This document shows positions 58,070 through 64,000 of a stretch of 64,000 nt of DNA, in pieces. The position numbers and the translations under genes are program-made. The stretch is from Cladopsammia gracilis. Taxonomy: Eukaryota; Cnidaria; Anthozoa; Scleractinia; Dendrophylliidae. The DNA is taken from the NCBI GenBank assembly GCA_022457155.1, contig JAJGOT010000003.1, forward strand, positions 124,001-188,000, given 5' to 3'. Below the pieces are notes generated by a model. That model was not told the DNA's origin. It saw nothing but the letters and a program-made list of their open reading frames with translations, and ran no database searches. Each line of letters opens with the position of its first letter. Positions within the stretch are counted from its first letter, which is position 1.

Positions 58070-61000
58070 AGTACTCCCGAACGGAAAAAATGAAAAAATC
58101 ATTTGCGAGAACTGGTGCTATGATATGGAACGGACTACCTACATCTCTTAAATCGTTGAGGAAATCTCAATTCAAATCGAAAATCAAACAAATTCTTCTG
58201 GAGATTCTTCAGAAAACAGATGACTATATTGATGTTCCCCAAATACTTTGATATTAAACAAATGAAATTGATATAATTTGCATATTTCATTTATTTCCCG
58301 TGTCTGCCACCAATATCATGATTTTATCTAAAACTTTAAAATAATCTGTAACTCTACACATCAGCTTCTGTATTGTTATGTTGTCTTACCTTTATTATTT
58401 TCAATTGCATTACTTTTCCCTTCCTCGAATAGCGTTTTTGCTAATTTGCAGGGTAACTGTATTCAAGTTTATAGGTCTAATAAATTTTTGTTTGTTGTTT
58501 GTAGAAATAAATACGCCCCCTCCCTCCGGGAAGGCTTAAAAGAGGATTTACGGCATTCATATATTTGTCGTCAAAAAAGGCCAACAAGATGTAGACAGAA
58601 CTGAGGAGCCAAGCAGTGTATCATGAAAAATACTGTCTTGTTTGGTGGTAATTCGTTTTTCCTGTCAGTGAGCATATTTAATGTAAGCACATTATAGGTG
58701 TTACTAACCTTGGGTGGCCAGGAAGAGAACAACCACGGCAAACATCGCAATTGGGTGAATTCCAGCTCTAAAATAATCCCAGTACAATGCTGCTGAAATT
58801 TGTCCAGTGGCCATGTCTTCATCTAAGATCTCTAAGTGCTCATCAAGGCTGCTACTGGTTGAACTGGAAGTCAAGTGCGCTGCATCATTTCCATCTTTTG
58901 CAGCAGAAACATTGTTCTCTTCGTTTGTGGTGGCAGATAATCCTAGGATAGAATCAAGAACTCCCCCATGCTTTTGTAATTCATAAAAACGGCCATTTCC
59001 TATTACAGAGCCTTTATGGAGAACCACAACTTGGTCGGCTGCCTTCATGTTATTCTCTGAATAAGTCGCCAAAATGACGATCTTTTCTTTAAGCAGCTTG
59101 CAAACACACTCAGTAAATATGTGTTCACCGACTTTGGCATCCACTGCACTCAGAGGATTATCCAGTAAATATACGTCTGCATCAGCGTAGACTGCACGTG
59201 CCAGGTTGATACGAGCCCGCTGACCTCCACTCAAGGCGACACCATGTTCGCCAACAAATGAAAGGTCACTATTTGAAAACCTGTTTATGTCTTCTCTCAA
59301 CGCACATGCGTCGATCACTTCGGCGTATTTCTTTTCTTCGTAAGGTTCACCAAATAATACGTTTTCTCTAAGAGTTCCAGGGAAAACCCAAGCCGTCTGG
59401 GTAGCATATGCTATAGTTCCAGAACAGAATACATCACCACTTGTCTTGATCACTTCACCAGCGATCGCTGCCAGGAGTGTTGACTTTCCACTGCCCACTT
59501 GGCCAGTAATGGCAATCAGACATCTCTCAGTTGCCTGAAAACTAACATCCTGAAGGAGATACTTTTCTTCATATCCATTGCAATTCACTTTGCATGTGAG
59601 CTTTGAAACTGATAGCTGCAAATTGGTGTTCCCAGGAAGCTTAATGTCTCCATTAACATGAACGGTATGGCCCCTATCCAGGTGTGCATCATGATTTTCA
59701 GAAAAGTTATTTAGAACAGTCAGTTTATTTCTTGGAAAAGGATTTCTGACCAACACTTTTGCACAAGTATTTGCATCAGTTCTAAGCAAATTTTCTTTGC
59801 CACTAGACGTTTGGTTGTATTCCAGGGAATCGAGAGGCATGTTACTCAACAAAAGAAACCTCTCAATTCTTCTGAAGGACACAAACAGCTCAAATGTTAA
59901 CGGAATAGCGTTACCTAACCTGAGAGATAAAGTTATGCGAAGTAGATTCATGAAAGAGAGTACCATGAAGGCTGTTGTAGGCGACAGTACTTGGCCAGTT
60001 ACCATTAGAGTCAAAATGGCTAAGAAAGTTGCCACGGTGCTTGAACTAAAAAGTAAACTCTCAACAATTGACAATAGGGCGCTCTTTTTAAGGAGAATCC
60101 AGATTTCACTCCTATAAGGTAAACAAGAAAAGACAATCTCTTCAACCAAAAAGTGATCTTAAGCAGGTTACATGTACTTTTAGTGAATGGCTTGAACCTG
60201 GGAGGTTCACTAGTCTTTCTAGGTGATCATCCGGGTGAAGAAGATGACTTACAGTATATTCTAAACCTGAGTTTCTTCTCACGTTGTAGAACGGTCTGTC
60301 AATAATGTCGACAACAGTTAATTTGGCGGATCTTCTTTCACCTTTCACCCAGACGATTCACATCTTGCAAACGCAAAGACCTTTTGACGGCAATTAGACA
60401 TTTGCCGAGTTTGATCGATCAAGACATCCCTTGGAACTCTGCCTGTATTTAGTGTTAGCAAGCGAAGGAAAAATGACAGCACTTCTAACAAACCACTGAA
60501 AAAATGATAGGACTCTTAACAAAACACTCAATGGAGGATAAGTTAGCGATGAACCAGTATTCCAGTATCACTTCTTGCTGTGCATGTGACTCTATTTCAT
60601 AAAACAAGCACCCGCCTGACAATTTAACTCCGACAAGCTCGGAAAAATCTGAACTTGTTCTTTTGCCTCACAATTCCTCAAATTACCTTTTCCTCACCTT
60701 CTTACTTCTTGTACCTTTTCTCGGTAGTTTTCTTCCCACGCATGCGTCTTCAGCGCACGGATCCCAGTCACCAGTTCGTTCATTAAAGAAATACGTCGGT
60801 CTGTCACCTCAGCGGTCGCTTGACGCAGTCGAGCACAGGCAGATGATATTTTCACGACACAAGGGATTAACGCGATCAGAAACAGAACTCCCATTAGTGC
60901 CTGCCAGCCCACAACGTACAGAAGTAAGCAAACTACTGCCACCAACTCGAAAACAGCCAAACACGAAGTAAAAATCCATCTGGGTGCCAGTTCAATTCTC

Positions 61001-62537
61001 TGGACATCATTTGATATCAGGGATATAATATTGCCTTCTGTTGTTTCCCGGAGGCTCTGCTGACTGATAAGGGGAATCTGCAGACAAATTTAGAAACAAA
61101 CACAGTCGAACCATCATTAATACGGATACCAAAGAGACAGACCCGAGTGTCCGCGTTATAGAGGTATTTTAGAGGTAGGGATTGTATGAATTTGGAGAAC
61201 TTTCCGTAATAGAGAAATTTCCGTATAATGTAGGTGTCAGTTTGGAGAGGTTTGACTGTAACGTGTCAAAGGTACCAGCGAAGGTGAAGAACCCTCAGAC
61301 AGCACAAGGCGCAAGTAAAAGTATATACTGAGTTAAAACATGATAAAACTGGCTCGCTTTTGTAGCGGTGAAATGTGTGTATGAGAAGACAATGTGCCAA
61401 CATGTTAGCTTCTCGGTACGTTTTCCTTTAAGAAAGAACATTCATAGAGTGCTACATCAGAGTAGTAGAAGCCATATTTAAACCCAAATTTTGGAGCTCA
61501 AGAAGATTGTGTGTCTGATTGATTTTGTGACAGCATGCACTTTAAATGTTAGTCAGTCAGTCACTTAATCAATCAGTCGATTGGTCGGTCCGTCGGTCTG
61601 CAATTGGTCAACAAGTCAGCAATTTTGTTTAGTCGGTCAATCAGTCAGTCAGTCAGTCAATCAGTCAGTCAGTGATTCAGTCTGCCGGTGTTTCTCTCTA
61701 TCTATTTTTCTGAAAACCATCATGCAGTAAGTCAGTCAGAAACATCAGTTGTTGGCAAGATAATGTTTTACGCAGTCAGTCAGTCAGTCAGTCAGTCAGT
61801 CAGTCAGCCCCACTTCTTTTTATATTTCTTTCTCGGTGTTGTGAACTGCCTTAGGACTTGTTTTGAATGTGGTGCTCTATAAATAGTAATTATTAGTTAT
61901 TATAATTACTGTTAAGGTCGTCTACTTAGGCCTTGTTATACAGATTAGAAAAAGATTAACAAGCTCTCACCTTGAGATAAACAATTCCTTTTAGGGCACT
62001 ACTTAGCCTCATACCAAGTAACTCAAATCTGTAGGCCGAGTAATGCGTGCAGGCTGTAGACAATCCACCCAATGCTAAGAGCAAACAGCACGCGTATGCA
62101 AGCAAGTGGTCCCTCTCAGTCGAACTTAACAAACGAAGGAGTAGACCCAGAACGAGTGGCTGTGAAACACGGCAAACGGATTCTATGAGCCAAAAGCTCA
62201 TAAGGTAAAAAATCTCAGTACAGTGGAGCATTCTCAAAACACATTTCCATAGTTTAGGTTTCTTTCCATCCGTGTACGTGCTGTTATATTCTTCTACGTG
62301 GTCATTCCATTCTTTCTGAAGTCGCTCTGTTAGGTCACTTGTTCTGTCTTTCTCGTGAAGCGGTAGGAAGTCTGACTGATTCAACGGTCTCTTACTTCCT
62401 ATTCGAAAGATGCTGTTCATCCACCCAAGGGTCAGAAGAGATAAAAAACTCGTAGATGTCAAGACTGTTGGATGACAAGGTTCATCAACGTCATCATTTT
62501 CATCAGTTGCTACGGTTTTGTAACCTTTCTTTGACAT
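52648..62537 (-). CDS. ABCC4: ABCC4/MRP4-type ABC exporter
   Basis: Six coding exons (61971-62537, 60698-61077, 58709-60111, 56478-57048, 55553-55689, 52648-53561) sum to 3972 nt, 1323 residues, almost the length of human ABCC4 (1325). Architecture is TMD1-NBD1-TMD2-NBD2 with no TMD0, as in short ABCC proteins. NBD1: Walker [10 protein letters not shown] (519-527), signature LSGGQ (609-613), Walker B YLLDN. NBD2: GRTGDGKSS (1118-1126), signature LSVGE (1220-1224), ILDEP with Glu 1245, and H-loop His 1276. In NBD1 the catalytic Glu position is Asn 634 and the H-loop position is Tyr 666, so only NBD2 looks hydrolytic, a known ABCC asymmetry. Known role: plasma-membrane efflux of organic anions, cyclic nucleotides and conjugates; substrates here are inferred. 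The start at ATG 62535-62537 directly follows an acceptor. Confidence 0.9.
53823..54012. repeat. MITE-like element in an ABCC4 intron
   Basis: AATAGGCCATTTGCACGATG plus ACGTCAT is mirrored by ATGACGCCA plus TCGTGCAAATGGCCTATT, with an inner TACAACTACCA / TGGTAGTTGTA pair. Confidence 0.8.
54120..55045. repeat. TTAATACGG-type element split by a MITE
   Basis: CGTTAATACGGTAACC, CCGTTAATACGGCC and CCCGTTAATACG recur on the left, and CCCGTTAATACCGCC on the right, typical of a dispersed DNA-transposon relic. The element at 54340-54853 interrupts it. Confidence 0.55.
54340..54853. repeat. MITE-like element, TACCTTATTATAGG ends (copy 2)
   Basis: TACCTTATTATAGGAAATTA at the left and TAATTTCCTATAATAAGGTA at the right are exact inverts. 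AAATTAACGCGA subrepeats sit just inside both ends. Confidence 0.85.
55553..55689 (-). CDS. ABCC4: ABCC4 coding exon 5 (TMD2)
   Basis: 137 nt, phase 2 to 1. Encodes [20 protein letters not shown] and a hydrophobic helix; [10 protein letters not shown] matches the TSRWFAVRLD block of ABCC4. Confidence 0.85.
56013..56078. repeat. (TGAA)n microsatellite
   Basis: GAATGAATGAATGAATGAA passing into AATAAATAAATAAATGG in an ABCC4 intron. Confidence 0.85.
56478..57048 (-). CDS. ABCC4: ABCC4 coding exon 4 (TMD2)
   Basis: 571 nt, residues 784-974, phase 1 to 2. Includes [34 protein letters not shown] and [13 protein letters not shown], the conserved TMD2 coupling region. A MITE-like repeat ends about 29 bp upstream of the acceptor. 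Confidence 0.9.
57078..57602. repeat. MITE-like element, TACCTTATTATAGG ends (copy 3)
   Basis: Same ends and AAATTAACGCGAATTTT subrepeats as 54340-54853; the right end reads GTTAATTTCCTATAATAAGG. Its left end is about 29 bp upstream of the acceptor of ABCC4 exon 4. Confidence 0.85.
57619..57717. repeat. (TC)n microsatellite
   Basis: Nearly perfect CT run of about 98 bp immediately after a MITE-like element; accounts for a spurious poly-Ser/Leu ORF. Confidence 0.95.
57930..58251 (+). pseudogene. LINE ORF2 C-terminal fragment interrupted by an (AT)n run
   Basis: Frame pieces [17 protein letters not shown] and [20 protein letters not shown] match the extreme C terminus typical of CR1/Rex-like LINE ORF2 proteins (trailing W-N-x-L-P motif). 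An (AT)n microsatellite at about 58033-58068 separates them and shifts the frame. Located in the ABCC4 intron between exons 3 and 4. Confidence 0.55.
58033..58068. repeat. (AT)n microsatellite
   Basis: About 18 TA/AT units, inside the LINE ORF2 remnant. Confidence 0.9.
58709..60111 (-). CDS. ABCC4: ABCC4 coding exon 3 (end of TMD1, NBD1)
   Basis: 1403 nt, residues 316-784, phase 2 to 1. Carries the last TMD1 helices, all of NBD1 and the acidic/Ser-rich linker into TMD2 ([16 protein letters not shown]). Q-loop [19 protein letters not shown] is intact. Walker B ends [10 protein letters not shown] and the H-loop reads ATYSENN, with no His. Confidence 0.9.
60698..61077 (-). CDS. ABCC4: ABCC4 coding exon 2 (TMD1)
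   Basis: 380 nt, residues 190-316, phase 0 to 2. Contains [14 protein letters not shown] and [20 protein letters not shown], hallmark ABCC TMD1 motifs. The donor AAG|GTGAGG at 60698 is preferred over GTACAA at 60714 because it gives the phase needed downstream. Confidence 0.85.
61100..61265. repeat. Fragment of a TCCGTATTAA-type DNA element
   Basis: CATTAATACGGATACC, GTGTCCGCGTTATAGAGG and CCGTATAATGTAGGTGTCAG are typical of relic transposon ends also seen around 54.1-55.0 kb. Located in an ABCC4 intron. Confidence 0.4.
61545..61810. repeat. (GTCA)n-rich microsatellite region
   Basis: Several runs of GTCAGTCAGTCAGTCAGTCA separated by degenerate stretches, the longest at 61773-61808. A related (CAAT)n run is at 62756-62795. 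Confidence 0.9.
61971..62537 (-). CDS. ABCC4: ABCC4 coding exon 1
   Basis: 567 nt, residues 1-189, donor CTCAAG|GTGAGAG, phase 0. Starts [20 protein letters not shown], then [18 protein letters not shown] typical of short ABCC proteins, and the first TMD1 helices. The open frame extends upstream to 62597 through SINE-derived sequence, but acceptor TTTTTCAACAG at 62542 makes the ATG at 62537 the better start. Confidence 0.85.
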
Positions 62538-62554
62538 GTCGCTGTTGAAAAAGG

Positions 62555-62690
62555 AAGTAAAGTAAAGTAAAGTCGCACACCGAGCCAGAAGGCTCAACGG
62601 CCGGAGCTTAAACCCGGTTTCTATAGCATGAAGCGACTAGGAATATTGCTACTCCCCCCTGGATGGGATGCTAGTCCATCGCTGTTAAAA
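62555..62690 (-). mobile_element. SINE 3' fragment just upstream of the ABCC4 start exon
   Basis: On the minus strand it runs from GGACTAGCATCCCATCCAGG through CTCCGGCCGTTGAGCC to a (CTTTA)n tail ending about 10 bp before the acceptor of ABCC4 coding exon 1. The tail supplies the pyrimidine-rich tract. Confidence 0.7.
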
Positions 62691-62819
62691 ATACCGTTAA
62701 AAAAAACACTGTTACAAAAGTAAACAAGATATCTTAGCTAACGACACTGAATCAAACAATCAATCAATCAGTCAATCAATCAGTCTATTAATCAATACAT
62801 TTTTCGCGCAATTCAACAC

Positions 62820-63560
62820 GCTTTTAGAGCGCAGAGGAATATACATGTCCTCCATTATCCTTTCGTGTAACTTGCGTTTAGAACGAACTCCACGAACCTT
62901 TCGAGAATTAAAAGCTCGCGTTGAGAACGAGCAATATCTATGTACTCCATTAGTCTTTCGCGCAACACAAAGAACGAGTAATATATCTAAACTCTTTCGC
63001 GCAACACGCTTCAGTTCAAACGAGTAATATGCAAGTACTCGGCGATTAACCTTTCGTGTGCACCCTGCGTGTAACTCGCTTCTCTTCTTAATGAGATGTA
63101 TTTTTCGGATCGACAAGTCTGTCTTTCGGGTCGACAATAATTTTATCGATTGATACGACCATTAACCTTTCGATACTCCGGCTATCTTTCGCGCAACACG
63201 CTTTTAGAACGAGCAATATACATGAACTCCATTAACCATTCGTGTAACTCGTTTTTAGAACGAGGAATATACATGTACTCCATTAATCTTTCGTGTTACT
63301 CGCTTTTAGAACGTGGAATATACATATACTCCATTAACCTTTCGTGTAACTCGCTTTTAGAACGATGAATATACATGTACTCCACTAACCTTTTTGAGAA
63401 ACTCGCGTTTAGAACGAGGAATATACATGTACTCCATTAACCTTTCGAGTAACTTGCTTCTCTTTTTAATGAGATGCATTTTTCGGATCGACAAGTCTGT
63501 CTTTCGGGTCGACAATAGTTTTGTCGATTCGTACGTACGACTCGTACGAATCGACAACCT
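62820..63560. repeat. 51-bp minisatellite and associated higher-order block
   Basis: GAATATACATGTACTCCATT recurs at 63214, 63265, 63316, 63367 and 63419, a period of 51-52 bp, joined by ACCTTTCGTGTAACTCGCTT. The block GAGATG-ATTTTTCGGATCGA through GTCTGTCTTTCGGGTCGACA appears twice (63090-63140 and 63470-63520). Because 51 is a multiple of three, repeated peptides appear in the open frames; I do not treat these as coding. Confidence 0.8.
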
Positions 63561-64000
63561 TCAAGAGGAGTTTCTGAATGGGGTTTAGTGTTTAGTGTTA
63601 TTTACCCATAATTTTTAGTGTTTGCTGTTAAATTGGCCATTACTTTAATATTTACTGTTTCCGGAGAAAATACTGTTAAGTAGTTGGAGGATTTTTCGTA
63701 AAAAAGCATAGTCTTTTTAAGCATTGTAAACACTTATCTGCTCTGCGGAAATCGCTAATATAATCACTCAATCTTTGAGCATGTGCTCAAAGGGGCAGTA
63801 GTCTCTTTTTTCTACCCATGCGCGTGAAGACGCGTCCTTTACTCTTCGTAGAACCTTTTCGTCTCCCCTGCCCCCCCAAAAAATTGACTGTTGAAATTTA
63901 TATGTTCCCGGTAAAGCGAAAGAATTATTTGTTGTATATATCTTTCGAGAGGAAGAATACAGTAGAGAATAGAGTATCTTCGGAGAGGTTTTTTCGAGCT

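Noticed and set aside
62538..62597. Upstream N-terminal extension of ABCC4 (MSLLARC...)
   Set aside because: Encoded by the SINE fragment, and a good splice acceptor separates it from the ATG at 62537; kept only as a finding about the SINE tail.
62820..63560. CRISPR-like array of regularly spaced repeats
   Set aside because: The units are contiguous 51-bp tandem repeats without unique spacers, in a eukaryotic genome; it is a minisatellite.

Overview
The window looks like a piece of an intron-rich, repeat-dense animal genome, most probably an anthozoan cnidarian such as a stony coral. This is inferred from short phase-conserved exons with GT-AG introns, GC-poor non-coding DNA packed with fold-back elements, tRNA-derived SINEs, a Tx1-type L1, an RTE-type LINE and a Penelope-like element. 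No species-level call is possible from sequence reading alone. Exon coordinates below come from reading splice signals and reading-frame phase by eye, with no transcript support.

Three multi-exon genes lie on the minus strand. (1) Positions 319-6686: an unrecognised gene built of small symmetric (phase 1-1) exons with repeated acidic modules, running off the left edge of the window. (2) Positions 10415-41376: a roughly 31 kb major-facilitator gene very like synaptic vesicle 2-related protein (SVOP), with 15 coding exons that join in frame, at least two alternative first coding exons and one possible cassette exon. Its largest intron (20759-31917) is almost wholly mobile DNA: a Tx1/L1 LINE with both ORFs open, and a decayed RTE-like LINE on the other strand. 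(3) Positions 52648-62537: a complete six-coding-exon ABCC4/MRP4-type ABC exporter predicted at 1323 residues.

Between SVOP and ABCC4 (about 41.4-52.6 kb) I see no convincing conserved gene, but a Penelope-like fragment with a 14-bp target-site duplication, many fold-back/MITE-like elements and low-complexity DNA. The left gene and SVOP are separated by about 3.7 kb of repeats. The right end (62.6-64 kb) holds a SINE fragment and a 51-bp minisatellite.

The genes show no common pathway: SVOP and ABCC4 are both membrane transporters, but from unrelated superfamilies. The most distinctive features are the modular-exon gene, the multiple SVOP first exons, repeated placement of transposon ends within about 20-50 bp upstream of 3' splice sites, the deep nesting of elements, and an 18-bp satellite with a higher-order pattern.
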